Part shown: positions 48,901 through 58,302 of the stretch, one piece after another
Numbering within the stretch: position 1 is the first letter of the stretch
Layout of the letters: every line of letters starts with the position of its first letter
Assembly: GCF_004006535.1 (NCBI RefSeq)
Contig: NZ_RLIH01000010.1
Span: 26,271 to 90,270 of the forward strand
Length of the DNA stretch: 64,000 bases
Source of the DNA: Anaerosphaera multitolerans
GTDB taxonomy: Bacteria > Bacillota > Clostridia > Tissierellales > Peptoniphilaceae
Direction of reading: 5' to 3'
The notes under the pieces: model-generated
Seen by the model: only the letters and a program-made list of their open reading frames with translations
Database searches by the model: none
Told to the model about the DNA's origin: nothing
Translations under genes and position numbers: made by a program

Positions 48901-50266
48901 CATCTCCAACTATTTCTCCCTTTACCTCATCCTTAAAAATCCAACCTGATAAATCTTTTCCCTCAGGATTGATTTCAATACTCCAAGATATTAGTTTTGT
49001 GAAAGGATCATATGTCCCGGTCTTTTTTAAATCTTTAAACCATTTAATAATATTATTTTCGCTACTATTTTCCCCTCCGGAACTAGAGAATGCACTGTTA
49101 TATACTATGTAAATATTCGCATTTTTGTCAGCTTGTATATTTACTTTATAATTAACGACATATTTTTCACCTGGTTTCAAAGCCGGCAGATTCGTAATGC
49201 TAAATCCACAATCTTTAGCAGTATTTTTTTCTATCCATTCTAAGTGATAGTCTCCACTATCAACTAAATTTTTAGTTCCGTCTACTTCAACTTTAACTAT
49301 CTGTAAACTGTTTTTATCGTAAAAATAATCAATATTTTTAGACTCCCACTGATTTATGCCATCACTTATAGATACAGTTTGTTTCGTTCCTTTAATCGTT
49401 GATACTACTACCTCATAAGTAATCTCCGTTTTATCTGAATTAATTTGACCTGATTTTTTAACTTTAATATCCGAATTATCTTCTACAGGATCCTCTGGGA
49501 CAATTATAATTACATTTTCGCCATCCCCTATAAAGTCTATTTCCCCAGAATCATCTACGCCTTCCTTCGTTACTTGAGCCTCAAATTGTATGCAACCATC
49601 TATTCCAACACCTAATTCAATAAAATCCGAATTAAACTCTATGTTTATCATTCCATCTTGAGTGATTACATAACTACCTGCTTCTTCACCTTTTGACTCA
49701 ACACTACCTCTTTGCTCCTCTAAGACTTTTATTCCACTTGGCATATGATAATGTATCTTTGTGTTGCCTTCAATTAGATCATTGGCCCCTAATTGATAGT
49801 CTATTTTAACTTTTACTCTATCCCCATCATTGACCTTATCTGCTGGAACCCACACTTCCCCCTCTTGTATGCTTATAGTTACCTTTGTAATCTTATCTGT
49901 AAAATCAATGCTTTGATTTTTTAGATCCGGAAACAAATCTTCGAATTCATTAATATTAGAATTGTTTATTTGTCCAATAATATCATTTGAATTTATCAAT
50001 TCCACATTTGATTTGTTCTTTTGTTCTCCGGAAATTTCTTTCAAATCTATTAATTCCAATGGATCTAAAAAACAATCTACCGTTGATCTTCCACTTTCAT
50101 TGGTTGAGCTATTTTCTTGTACTATTTCATTATTAAATTTTTCCCCATTTTCAGGAATAAATCCTGTAGTGAAAAGTATCACCAACACTAAAAAAAAGGA
50201 AATAAACTTTTTATTTCCAAATTTTTTAAAAAATTCATTTCTACCTATATTTTTCTTTTTTTTCAT
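45995..50266 (-). CDS. Large pilus-tip adhesin with Cna-B domains (LPETG)
   Basis: The start at ATG 50266 follows AAAGGAGA; a start at 50320 would overlap the signal peptidase gene. The 1,423-residue protein has a signal peptide (about 18-40), a long region of immunoglobulin-like repeats resembling the SdrC/Cna-A type and isopeptide-forming repeats, then Cna-B-like domains near the C-terminus (YRLTETYALEGYK, VHKIWQDAEGN, YYTIEELPIEGYS). It ends in LPETGG, a hydrophobic helix and a basic tail. It is the largest subunit and first after the signal peptidase gene, as for tip adhesins of pilus operons. A role in host or partner-cell binding is inferred. Confidence 0.88.
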   Translation of the reverse strand: MKKKKNIGRNEFFKKFGNKKFISFFLVLVILFTTGFIPENGEKFNNEIVQENSSTNESGRSTVDCFLDPLELIDLKEISGEQKNKSNVELINSNDIIGQINNSNINEFEDLFPDLKNQSIDFTDKITKVTISIQEGEVWVPADKVNDGDRVKVKIDYQLGANDLIEGNTKIHYHMPSGIKVLEEQRGSVESKGEEAGSYVITQDGMINIEFNSDFIELGVGIDGCIQFEAQVTKEGVDDSGEIDFIGDGENVIIIVPEDPVEDNSDIKVKKSGQINSDKTEITYEVVVSTIKGTKQTVSISDGINQWESKNIDYFYDKNSLQIVKVEVDGTKNLVDSGDYHLEWIEKNTAKDCGFSITNLPALKPGEKYVVNYKVNIQADKNANIYIVYNSAFSSSGGENSSENNIIKWFKDLKKTGTYDPFTKLISWSIEINPEGKDLSGWIFKDEVKGEIVGDVKIHSKNSSFEEIIQVDGNQINYYFDSNKLSEEGKTDTYIISYNTKPPEGATQVENIAEIEGGDRDKAIVEITEREKNLSKVGESSQLVENNITENKWNAELIFPEGKLQSFIYEDFIGNAKNKKGENLGDDSHYGIATQLEQDLIKNLVIQINDTYNYKYQGNGKLVLHNDKGETDEISIKVTYFDKNNNIVLANDSTTKVKSFTITITPKSNFELQAQSLSISEYRTYTDLTYLADSDTVISGNIAKFGDITRYAEVSYEKLSRVLKETYKETINGMDIYQQGSSEISYDKVKGKIKYRLILKTSQSDTGDIIIKDIIPQGAKFVESSLKGRFYVDNYTSSETNYNGFTFRDGINPNYKLANKDGVEELTVNISNYKYSDDYPLVAIYYELDISEDEHWKDLTNSEKEYVNKVIWGENSSTTETTIKRDPKKINKNGQQLGCDGNPLVNPDGTIAQEVKPSNKIKYTVIINPKGEDLVQSSNTLTLVDTLHGAEGLNPVVDIDSVKLYRYDPRQEGNKGNLVPDSSYSLKYNVENRQLTMKIPDETGFVLEYIYIVDPNFAGDLEINNYVSLAGEWSSTEETILKDMTSSATATKKTIKIYKVDEDNYKKLLPGTKFKIDYFDRSNKLWKTKESEIVVGEKGYIQWNLSGSNRDLEADTLYRLTETYALEGYKISEKPTYFIWADEHDTATTSIENSGASDAKIPKEDIYVFSNCGGIKYISNKYTRLAVHKIWQDAEGNIIAPPKDKSIDVKLIRQKTKDDGYEVKVVSKSTASWVHEEKDYTVLVNKKTGSGVTINFNCWLENPEYSYDGKSRKLENNTLTIPSIKKDTIVTITHNSNHPGKALFTNYDKPELISVDREEIETVTLNEENKWSYSWDGLEYQDENGKDYYYTIEELPIEGYSISYTNNEGIQTGDINVINTADFVEYELPETGGFGTRNIYITSMILLVLSFLFYIWNKEKTIK

Positions 50267-50316
50267 TTTTTCTCCTTTTAATAACATCCTTTCAATCATT
50301 TGTAATTTTAATTTAC

Positions 50317-50835
50317 TCATCTTACAAACATAAAATTTTTAAAAGGGTAATTTCTTAAAAAGACTTTGCCTAATATTTCATCTCTTTTCACAAAACTAAT
50401 TGTATTAGTTCTTGAATCTAATGACTCCTTTCGGTTATCTCCCATGACAAAAAAATTATTTTCTGTCACATTATATGGCAAATCTATATTACAAGGATCT
50501 AGACTTTTTAAGGTTATATAGGGCTCATGGAGAAGTTTGTCATCAATAAAAACATTTCCATTTTCATCAAAGTCTATTTTTTGTCCTGAATTTGCAATGA
50601 TACGACGAACCAAAATTTTTCCATCCCGCTCAAATAAAATCACATCTCCTTGCTTATAATTATTTAATTTTATAGAAACAACATAGTCCCCCTTGTTTAA
50701 ATATGGAGACATGGAATCGCTAAATATTCTAAAACACATAAAAAAAATATTTGAAACTACTAATATTGAAATTAATATTACAGCCAATATAATTTTTTTA
50801 ACACTGTTTTTTTGTTGTTTTTTTGCTTCTTTCAT
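50317..50835 (-). CDS. Pilus-operon signal peptidase I family protein
   Basis: The 172-residue protein has one N-terminal membrane helix (about 12-32), the Ser-containing box SDSMSPYL (about 39-46), GDVILF, a box where the general base lies (LVRRIIANSG), and the MGDNRKESLDSR box. In most type I signal peptidases the box reads VKRxIG and its Lys is the catalytic base; here the codons CGT CGT give Arg at that place. A signal peptidase gene is common at the head of pilus operons, and inactive members can act as assembly chaperones. The Ser is kept here. It is the first gene of the operon. Confidence 0.88.
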   Translation of the reverse strand: MKEAKKQQKNSVKKIILAVILISILVVSNIFFMCFRIFSDSMSPYLNKGDYVVSIKLNNYKQGDVILFERDGKILVRRIIANSGQKIDFDENGNVFIDDKLLHEPYITLKSLDPCNIDLPYNVTENNFFVMGDNRKESLDSRTNTISFVKRDEILGKVFLRNYPFKNFMFVR

Positions 50836-50958
50836 AATTATTTCCTAACATTCTTACCCACCTATTTATTAATCTAAATTGGATTTAAACTTTAACACTA
50901 ACAATAGGTAACTTATTCAAACTTAAATCCATTGTTTCTACTTAAATTTAAATATCTA

Positions 50959-52118
50959 AATTGCAATATCAACCTGAACACTTTTCGTAGAATAAATAGT
51001 ATCCATTTCTTCTTCAAACAATTCTTCTGGCGTTGAGTAGTTTAATATCTTTCGTGGTAGGTTATTAGACCAATCAGAAATCTCAGAAATATCAGATTGT
51101 GTGAATACGTCTATGGAAGTTCCCTTGGGTACAAATCTTCGAAATAATCCATTATGTCTTTGGTTACTACCACGTTCCCATGAGGAATAAGGGTGACAAA
51201 AATACACCTTTATCTCTCCATCTATAGTAGACATCTTCGAAAACTCCAATCCATTGTCACAAGTAATACTTCGAAATACTTCATGTTTCTTTTCACCACA
51301 TAGCTCAAACAGTTTCTCCAGAGCAGTCTGTACAGATGTATTTGTCTTATCGGCAATCTTTATTGAGAGGTAGTATCTCGTCTTCCTCTCTACGAGTGAT
51401 AATAGTACTGGTTCTTTTCTTGATTTTTTACCTATGACAGTATCTATTTCCCAGTGGCCAAATTCTTCACGAGTTTCTACTTGTGATGGACGTTCCTCAA
51501 TGCTTCTTCCTAGTATTTGTTTCGCTTTGCGTAAGTGTTTACTCTTGGTTTAGCGACGTAGTTTCAGTGGAAGATCCATTACATTGATATTGATTAACCC
51601 CAGATCTACGTAATTGTAGAGAGTTTTTGTGCAAAGTATTGAAGGAAACAGCTGATTCTTTCTAGCATAACCTACACAAGCATCCAAAGACCAATGCTGA
51701 GTTTTGACTTTCTCATTTACAAATTTTATAAATTCACCAGTTTATAAGAACTTGAATGATTTTTTAGAGTATGAGCGATGTTCTTCATAAACTTGTTGCC
51801 CTAAGTCAGCAAGATAGACGTCTGTACATTTTCCTTGTATAATTTGCTGCGTCGTCCCACGTTTTATTTCTGTATAAATAGTTGTACGAGAACGATGTAA
51901 TTCTCTAGCAAGATTGATGACGGAAACTTCATTCTTCCTTCTAAGTTCGATCGTCCATCGCTCCTTGTAAGAAAGATGTTTAAAACTGTTTGATTTCATG
52001 TTACGATTAGATGAGTCCATAGAGTTTCTCCTTTAGAATTATTTGTGTTGTTACTTTTAATCCTAACATGAGAATCTTCTATGGGCTATTTTTATTTGTT
52101 CAGGTTCATTTTACAATT
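50959..52118 (-). mobile_element. IS30-family element, broken
   Basis: The transposase frame starts at 52020 (HLSYKERWTIELRRKNEVSV, LARELHRSRTTIYTEIKRGTT) and is interrupted by a stop at 51742 and another lesion near 51550. The C-terminal catalytic part ends at 50956 (YSSWERGSNQRHNGLFRRF, KGTSIDVF, LPRKILNYSTPEELFEEE). Terminal inverted repeats are visible as TTCAGGTTCATTTTACAATT at 52099-52118 and its near mirror at 50959-50978. It lies just upstream of the pilus operon and may have separated it from its original promoter. Confidence 0.85.
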
Positions 52119-52500
52119 AACTTTAAATTTAAATAATAAAAAACTACAATTTTATTTTATACAAATAAAATCCCATTTTTACTTACAATGTAAATATGGA
52201 ATCTCGACTTATTAAATGTTATATATAAAAATCTTTATCTATTTATACTATAACATACTCCAAAAAAAACGCGAATTATTTTTTGGCATTTTTTCTAAAA
52301 CAATTTTTATTAGCTCACCTTTCACAAGCCATACCTCTTATAAAATAATCATACAATTCCTCACTATTTTTTTAGCATATGAGTAACTTCTTTATATCCG
52401 GCTTACTAGGCTTTATATATCAGTAAAAGCCAAATTTTAAAAATTATTAAGATAATTTAAAATACGGTGTAGAATGGCAATCCTTTTTGGGACAATTTTT
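52119..52500. other. Intergenic stretch between IS30 and IS3 remnants
   Basis: AT-rich with no gene that I can see. The TTTAAATTTAAATA next to the IS30 end resembles the sequence at the other end of that element. Confidence 0.4.
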
Positions 52501-52516
52501 AACTGAACACAAATAA

Positions 52517-53171
52517 CTATACAGCTATCTTTTCTTTCATATTTAAATTCCTATACTCAATTGGCGTCATATAGCCCAGTGAACCATGTATTCCAATATT
52601 GTTATACCAATATACATATTCAGCCAGCGCCACATGTAACTCTTCTAAATATTCAAATCTATTTTTATAGATAAACTCAGTCCTTAAGGGCCTTGCTTAC
52701 TGTATTACACTTATAGTAGATTTCGCACTCATGAAGATTACCCTTGCGAATTAATGATCATTTGATTTTGTAGACATTTAATATTTCATCTATTTTTTGT
52801 TATCATATTCTTTTCCTATATCAGAATAAAATATTATATACCAAACTTCTATTGACATTTAAAAGCTCACACATCGCACTAATACTCTATTTATCTCTAT
52901 TTGAAATTATTAAATCTATTTTTCCCCTAGTAGTGCAAAATATCATTTCCCATTTTTAGCTGTTGATTTTCTTTTTGAAGTTTGATTAATTCTTTTTCTT
53001 CTTCTGTTCTATGTATCATTTATATCAAATGATTTAGAATTATTATATCTTGTTACCCAACTTCTCAAAGCTACATTTGATACTCTATATTCTTCGATTA
53101 ATCTACTATAAGTGTGATTTCCTTGATTATATATTTTTGCCATATCTTTTATTTTTACCACTCATAATCTT
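52517..53171 (-). mobile_element. IS3-family element remnant
   Basis: The minus strand encodes a truncated OrfA (MAKIYNQGNHTYSRLIEEY, RVSNVALRSWVTRYNNS) at about 53040-53171 and the C-terminus of OrfB (NRFEYLEELHVALAEYVYW, YNNIGIHGSLGYMTPIEYR) ending at 52517. The middle, with the catalytic DDE residues, is deleted, and stops interrupt the rest. It is a different IS3 copy from the one at 17090-17740. Confidence 0.8.
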
Positions 53172-53260
53172 GCTTCTTATTTTTATTATCTAAATTCTAT
53201 CATGTATGGTATTAAACTGTCCTATTTAGTGTAGCCTATCTAGATACATATTTTTAAATC

Positions 53261-53290
53261 AAAAAAGACACCCCAAAATAAGGAGTGTCT
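53261..53290 (-). terminator. Terminator of guaA
   Basis: AGACACTCC pairs imperfectly with GGGGTGTCT and is followed by TTTTTT on the minus strand, about 85 bases after the guaA stop. Confidence 0.85.
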
Positions 53291-53374
53291 AAAATTATGT
53301 TACGAATTTGTTACAATTTTATTTTTTCAACTTCTATAGCATTTTTATTTACTTATATACAAACCTTCCATCTG

Positions 53375-54892
53375 TTATTCCCACTCAATTGTCGCTGGGG
53401 GTTTGCTTGTAATATCATAGACTATTCTATTAATATGTTCTACTTCATCTACTATTCTCCTTGAAACTTTATCCAATATTTCATAAGGTATTCTAGACCA
53501 TTCCGCAGTCATAAAATCTGTAGTTTCAACTGCTCTTAACGCAAGTGTATAGTCATAAGTTCTAATATCTTCCTTCACTCCAACAGTTCTATTATTTGTT
53601 AGAACTGCAAAATATTGATTTATATCTTTACTTAATCCTGCTTTCTCCAATTCTTCTCTAAAAATATAGTCCGCGTCTCTTAATATATCCAGTTTATCTT
53701 TAGTTATTTCACCTATTACTCTTATACCAAGACCAGGTCCCGGAAAAGGTTGTCTGTCTACTAGATAATTTGGAAGACCTAATTCTCTTCCCAGTTCTCT
53801 TACTTCGTCTTTAAATAACATTTTCAAAGGTTCCACCAAATCTTTAAAATCAACTACATCAGGTAATCCTCCAACGTTATGATGAGACTTAATTACAGCA
53901 CCGTCGCCTACTCCCGATTCAATAATATCAGGGTAAATAGTCCCTTGAGCAAGGTAGTCAACAGATTTTATCTTTCTGCCTTCATCTTCAAACACTCTTA
54001 TAAACTCCTCGCCTATGGCTTTTCGTTTTTCTTCAGGATCAGTAATACCCTTTAACTTATTTAAAAATCTATCTTCTGCATTAACTCTAATAAAGTTCAT
54101 TCCTGAATCTTTAAAGGCCTCTTCAACTTCATCGCCTTCATTTTTTCTCATAAATCCATGATCTACGAATATACAAGTTAATTTATTTCCAATTGCCTTT
54201 GAAAGTAAAGCTGCAGTTACAGATGAATCCACTCCTCCTGAAAGTGCTAACAATACTTTACCATCTCCAACTTTTTTCTTAATGTCATCAATGGCAGTTT
54301 TAGCATAGTTTGCCATGGTCCAATCTGCTTTTTCACCACACACACCATATACGAAATTAGCCAACATATCTTTTCCATATTTTGAATTATTCACTTCAGG
54401 ATGAAATTGAAATCCAAAAAGATTTTTCTCTATATTTTCCATAGCTACTATCTTTGAATTTTTTGTTGAAGCTGTAGATTTAAAACCTTCAGGAAGTTCT
54501 TCAATAATATCTACATTGTTAATCCACACAACATTACCATTTTCAATATTTTTAAATAGTACAGACTCTTCAATATTTAAATTTACTTCGCCAAATTCTA
54601 TTCTATCTACTTTTTTAACTTTTCCTCCTAAGGCTTGTACCATTAGCTGAGTTCCATAATCTAAAGCTAAAATTGGTATGCCACATTCAAAAACTTCCTT
54701 TTCTATTTTAGGTGCTTTTTCTTCATATATTGAATTAGCTCCTCCTGTAAAAATAATACCTGTAGGTTTTTTCTCCTCTATGCTATTAAGCGCTTTATTA
54801 AAAGGAACAACTTCACAATATACTTTTAAATCTCTAACTTTTCTAGCTATTAATTGATTTGATTGTCCTCCAAAATCTACAACTAAAATCAT
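53375..54892 (-). CDS. guaA: GMP synthase (glutamine-hydrolysing)
   Basis: A 505-residue enzyme that aminates XMP to GMP. The N-terminal class I glutamine amidotransferase domain runs to about 185 ([22 protein letters not shown]). The ATP pyrophosphatase domain has the P-loop [10 protein letters not shown] (about 218-227) and the dimerisation domain has [12 protein letters not shown], ending at the typical PPATIEWE. In the amidotransferase domain the usual nucleophile motif GxCxGxQ reads ALDYGTQL, so the Cys is Tyr and the His of the triad (FHPE) remains. This may leave the enzyme dependent on free ammonia. The gene stands alone with a ribosome site (AGAGGGGG) and its own terminator. Confidence 0.95.
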   Translation of the reverse strand: MILVVDFGGQSNQLIARKVRDLKVYCEVVPFNKALNSIEEKKPTGIIFTGGANSIYEEKAPKIEKEVFECGIPILALDYGTQLMVQALGGKVKKVDRIEFGEVNLNIEESVLFKNIENGNVVWINNVDIIEELPEGFKSTASTKNSKIVAMENIEKNLFGFQFHPEVNNSKYGKDMLANFVYGVCGEKADWTMANYAKTAIDDIKKKVGDGKVLLALSGGVDSSVTAALLSKAIGNKLTCIFVDHGFMRKNEGDEVEEAFKDSGMNFIRVNAEDRFLNKLKGITDPEEKRKAIGEEFIRVFEDEGRKIKSVDYLAQGTIYPDIIESGVGDGAVIKSHHNVGGLPDVVDFKDLVEPLKMLFKDEVRELGRELGLPNYLVDRQPFPGPGLGIRVIGEITKDKLDILRDADYIFREELEKAGLSKDINQYFAVLTNNRTVGVKEDIRTYDYTLALRAVETTDFMTAEWSRIPYEILDKVSRRIVDEVEHINRIVYDITSKPPATIEWE

Positions 54893-55039
54893 TTAAATAC
54901 CCCCTCTGATAGTACTATTATATTCCAAGTTCAATAGATATCCTATTATTTTTTAACTCAAAATAATATTTTATTCTATTTTCCAATATATAAAAATTAT
55001 ATAACATATTTGTTGAAATTTATAATTTTTTTCAACTAT

Positions 55040-55093
55040 AAAAAACCCCTTATGCTTTTTATTATCTTGTCATAATAATCTAACATTCGGGGT
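55040..55093 (-). terminator. Stacked hairpin after the hemolysin III gene
   Basis: On the minus strand ACCCC pairs with GGGGT around an inner stem (TTATTAT / ATAATAA) and is followed by TTTTTT, about 28 bases after the stop. It reads as a terminator with a compound loop. Confidence 0.5.
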
Positions 55094-55120
55094 ATACTTC
55101 AACTCTTTAGAATTCTTTTA

Positions 55121-55777
55121 TTAAATTTTTAAATATTGATATATAGCTATAAAATGACAAATTGCTGCGGCTAAAACAAAAAAGTGCCAAATTACATGGT
55201 TGTAAAGGGGTAGTTTTTTCTTATAAAAGTAAGTTCCAACTGTATAGATTACACCGCCAGCCACAATTAAAATTAAAAATATTGAAGAGGTTTTCATTAT
55301 TAAGGGCTTAATTAGCAAAATTGAAAGCCAACCCATTGCAACATAAATTACAACTGATAACTTTATATATCTATCATACTTTCCATAGGTAAATAATTTA
55401 AATAAAAACCCAAACAATGCTATCCCCCAAATTCCAACTAAAAAGGCAATCCTAGCCCTTCCATTTAGTATGTGAAAGACTATTGGCGTATAGGATCCTG
55501 CAATAAAAAAGAATATAGCACTATGATCAAATATTCTCAATATACTTTTAGCTGTCGGTAGTTGAATCGCATGGTAAAGAGTACTACATAGAAACATTAA
55601 AATAAAACAAACTCCATAGACTATATAACTTAAAAGGCCACCTGTACTTTCCACTCCCACAGATTTAACAATCATGAGAATCAAAAATACAATTCCTGCA
55701 ACAACTCCTATACCATGACTTATACTATTAAAAATTTCAGCTATTAAATTTTTCTTTTTTATATTTACACTATTCAT
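55121..55777 (-). CDS. Hemolysin III (YqfA/PAQR) family membrane protein
   Basis: The 218-residue protein has about seven membrane segments and the family motifs: EIFNSISHGIGVVAG near the N-terminus, CSTLYHAI with the conserved Ser and His, IFDHSAIFFFIAGSYTP, and the late HVIWHFFVLAAAICHFIAIYQY with the second His group. These residues bind zinc in related adiponectin-receptor-type proteins. Family members are called hemolysin III but the real role is probably membrane-lipid homeostasis. It overlaps the DUF1836 gene by 8 bases with GAGGGAAG upstream, so the two are one operon. Confidence 0.92.
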   Translation of the reverse strand: MNSVNIKKKNLIAEIFNSISHGIGVVAGIVFLILMIVKSVGVESTGGLLSYIVYGVCFILMFLCSTLYHAIQLPTAKSILRIFDHSAIFFFIAGSYTPIVFHILNGRARIAFLVGIWGIALFGFLFKLFTYGKYDRYIKLSVVIYVAMGWLSILLIKPLIMKTSSIFLILIVAGGVIYTVGTYFYKKKLPLYNHVIWHFFVLAAAICHFIAIYQYLKI

Positions 55778-56288
55778 TTTCTACTTCCCTCATTACCATT
55801 AAAGTATATTGTACATACAATTTTGATGCCACTGATTTACACGCCAACGCTATCGGATCCTTAAATTCATTTTTTTCAGTAAATTCATCTAAAAACAGTT
55901 CTTTTAAAGACATTTCAATTAAATTGCAAAAATTATTATAAGCTTCCTCATAACTGTTTTTATTAATGGCATGCTTAATTCCCTCATCAATTTCTCCAAT
56001 TGAAAACACAGTTTTTAAAATAGAAATTACTATTAAAATAGCCAACTGGTCCTTATCATATCTTTTTTTTACAGGTTTTTTCATTATCTTAGCCTTGACA
56101 TAATTATTAACCATAGATGAAGTAACATTCTGATAGGAATCAACAATGCTGAAAGGCTCCATCTGTTTTTGAGCTATTGAAATCAATTGATCGCTATATA
56201 ATTCAAAATTCGGCATTTCATCGTATCTTAAAAGCTTCCAATTACTAATTAAATTTATTATTTCTTTATCCATTGTACTCTCATCCAT
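55770..56288 (-). CDS. DUF1836 domain protein
   Basis: The 172-residue protein matches the DUF1836 pattern: LLRYDEMPNFELYSDQLISI, then SMVNNYVKAKIMKKPVKKRY and QLAILIVISILKTVFSI. The first part looks like a helix-turn-helix of the MerR-like kind, so it may regulate transcription; members are often annotated as hypothetical regulators. It is the first gene of a two-gene unit with the hemolysin III gene, so it may control that membrane protein. A start at 56273 is also possible; neither has a strong ribosome site. Confidence 0.8.
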   Translation of the reverse strand: MDESTMDKEIINLISNWKLLRYDEMPNFELYSDQLISIAQKQMEPFSIVDSYQNVTSSMVNNYVKAKIMKKPVKKRYDKDQLAILIVISILKTVFSIGEIDEGIKHAINKNSYEEAYNNFCNLIEMSLKELFLDEFTEKNEFKDPIALACKSVASKLYVQYTLMVMREVENE

Positions 56289-56356
56289 ATCTAGTATTTA
56301 AAACTAGATTAACACGTCTTGTATATTTTGTCAATATTAAAATATCTTTAATGTAA

Positions 56357-56378
56357 AAAGTCGTCCACAGACGACTTT
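56357..56378 (-). terminator. Terminator of the P1 peptidase gene
   Basis: AAAGTCGTC pairs with GACGACTTT around a 4-base loop and is followed by TTTAC on the minus strand, about 70 bases after the stop. Confidence 0.75.
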
Positions 56379-56447
56379 AAAATTTATAAATACTAGAATT
56401 TTTACTACCTAAACTATACCCATAACTCTAACATATCTCCAGTAAAA

Positions 56448-57419
56448 TTATTCCCTATTCAAATCGCTATTTGAAATAAAGCCCCCCTTTGACTGAGAAT
56501 AATAAATACTGTTTGCCACTGCTCTTCCTATTACTTGACTTGCCAGTGCTCCTACAAGGCTTACATCAGCAGGAATTTCACCTGTTGCCAAAGTAAATAT
56601 AGTATCTCCATCAGACATTGTATGTACAGGAAATATGCTATTTCCATAGCCGTTATGAGCCATACTAGAAATTTTTTTACATTCTGATTTATTAAAAGTT
56701 CCATTTGTTGCAACTACGGAAATCGTAGTATTCTTTCCCTGATTAAATGCACTGAAATCAGAACCCATATTCTTTAGTATTTCAATAGTACTTTTAAACT
56801 CTTTATTTTTATAATCATAACATCCAGCAATTTTAATTTTTCTCTCATGGTCAAAAATATCTCCAAAGGCGTTACAGACAGTTAAAGCAGAAACCACTAA
56901 TTCTCCCACTCTTATAGTAGCTGAACCAAGACCCGATTTCATTGCATAGTCCTTACCCAATATCTTTCCCACAGTAGCTCCTGTTCCCGCACCAACTAAA
57001 CCCTGTCTTTTTTCATTTATAGTAGCTTCTTCACAAGCTCTATAACCCATTTCAAAATCAGGACGAACATTTGAACTTCCACATATTAAATCAAATATTA
57101 CTGAAGCAGGTACAATGGGAATTTTTGCAACTCCCGTATCTAAACCTATACCATTATCTTCCAAATACTTCATAACACCACCAGCTGCATCTAATCCAAA
57201 AGCTGAACCACCGGCAAGCAATATGGCATTAACATTACTTACAAAATTTTCCGGACGTAATAAATCAGTTTCTCTAGTTCCGGGAGCCCCTCCTCTTACA
57301 TCTACACCACATACCGTCCCCTCAGGTGGCAATATTACCGTTACTCCTGTTAACGCTTCAAAATCCTGTGCATGGCCTACTTTAATTCCATTTACAGCAG
57401 TTATATATCCTGAATACAT
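56448..57419 (-). CDS. P1 family peptidase (DmpA-like aminopeptidase)
   Basis: A 323-residue member of the DmpA/BapA N-terminal-nucleophile hydrolases. Typical stretches are GVTVILPPEGTVCGVDVRGG, LLAGGSAFGLDAAGGVMKYLE, VGAGTGATVGKILG, LVVSALTVCNAFGDI and, after the processing site, VATNGTFNKSE and PVHTMSDGDTIFTLATGE. Such enzymes cleave N-terminal or beta-amino acids from peptides and are made as a precursor that cuts itself. The precursor cleavage site should lie just before residue 240. The gene stands alone with GGAGGG upstream and a terminator after it. Confidence 0.9.
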   Translation of the reverse strand: MYSGYITAVNGIKVGHAQDFEALTGVTVILPPEGTVCGVDVRGGAPGTRETDLLRPENFVSNVNAILLAGGSAFGLDAAGGVMKYLEDNGIGLDTGVAKIPIVPASVIFDLICGSSNVRPDFEMGYRACEEATINEKRQGLVGAGTGATVGKILGKDYAMKSGLGSATIRVGELVVSALTVCNAFGDIFDHERKIKIAGCYDYKNKEFKSTIEILKNMGSDFSAFNQGKNTTISVVATNGTFNKSECKKISSMAHNGYGNSIFPVHTMSDGDTIFTLATGEIPADVSLVGALASQVIGRAVANSIYYSQSKGGFISNSDLNRE

Positions 57420-57523
57420 ACTATCCCTCCTGTCCTATCTTTTCTACTAATTCTATTCTATAACAAATAAATAAAAATAACAGTAAATAGAGATTTTTAG
57501 ACCTTAGTTCATTTTAAATAAAA

Positions 57524-57549
57524 ATTAAAGTCCTAAATCGGACCTTAAT
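57524..57549 (-). terminator. Terminator of the alpha/beta hydrolase gene
   Basis: ATTAAAGTCC mirrors GGACCTTAAT with one mismatch and is followed by TTTTTAT on the minus strand, about 90 bases after the stop. Confidence 0.65.
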
Positions 57550-57635
57550 TTTCTCTTCTATATTAAATTTGCAAGAAACGTATAATTGATTATTAGGAAA
57601 TATATAAAATATTATTAATAATAACTTAATATAAA

Positions 57636-58289
57636 TTATAAAAAATCTAAAATATCCTCCGCTAAGATATCATTGTCAACAATATAGGAAAGGTGATCGT
57701 GTCCTTCTAATATTTTAGTCTTACCATTATTAACTGCTTTTGAAATTTCCTTTATAAATTCATCTTTAAAAATATCATTTTCTCCGAATACTAAAAGAAT
57801 TTCATTTTCAATTTGTTTGAAATCTTCAATATCTATATTGGGTTCACTTAACATTAATTTTAAAAGCTTATCTCCGGTTTTCTCATACTTATTTTTAATC
57901 TTATTTAAAAGCTCTTCTTCCATGTCCTTAGGATTTAAATTCGGTCCCAATAATATTAATTTTCCTAATTGGTTAGGATTAGAGATGCCCAATAATATTC
58001 CTATAATAGCTCCGTCACTAAATCCCAGTACATTTACTTTATCATAACCTAAACTTTCTATAAATGCCTTAATATCCTCAGCCATAATATTATAGGAGTA
58101 TTTATCAGTCATAGTACTCTTCCCGTGATTTCTGCTGTCAATAGCATATATTTTATAAGATTCTTTTAGTTTATCTATTAATTTATAGAATATCTCTAGA
58201 TTTTCACCACTTCCATGCAACATTAATAGTGGTTTTCCCTCCCCGAATTCCTCATAATAAAGTTCAACATCATTTACTTTTCTATACAT
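57636..58289 (-). CDS. Alpha/beta hydrolase
   Basis: The 217-residue protein has the alpha/beta-hydrolase layout: oxyanion-region MLHGSGENLE (about 24), nucleophile Ser in VLGFSDGAIIG (about 93), Asp in LVFGENDIFKDEF and the catalytic His in ILEGHDHLSYI. It lies 13 bases after the LUD-domain gene on the same strand with a GGAGG ribosome site, so it is probably co-transcribed. The substrate is unknown; small esters or peptides are typical. Confidence 0.88.
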   Translation of the reverse strand: MYRKVNDVELYYEEFGEGKPLLMLHGSGENLEIFYKLIDKLKESYKIYAIDSRNHGKSTMTDKYSYNIMAEDIKAFIESLGYDKVNVLGFSDGAIIGILLGISNPNQLGKLILLGPNLNPKDMEEELLNKIKNKYEKTGDKLLKLMLSEPNIDIEDFKQIENEILLVFGENDIFKDEFIKEISKAVNNGKTKILEGHDHLSYIVDNDILAEDILDFL

Positions 58290-58302
58290 ATTAACCTCCG
58301 AC

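Noticed and set aside
54893..55120. Purine riboswitch before guaA
   Set aside because: The conserved purine-riboswitch core was not found; the structure there fits a terminator of the upstream gene.
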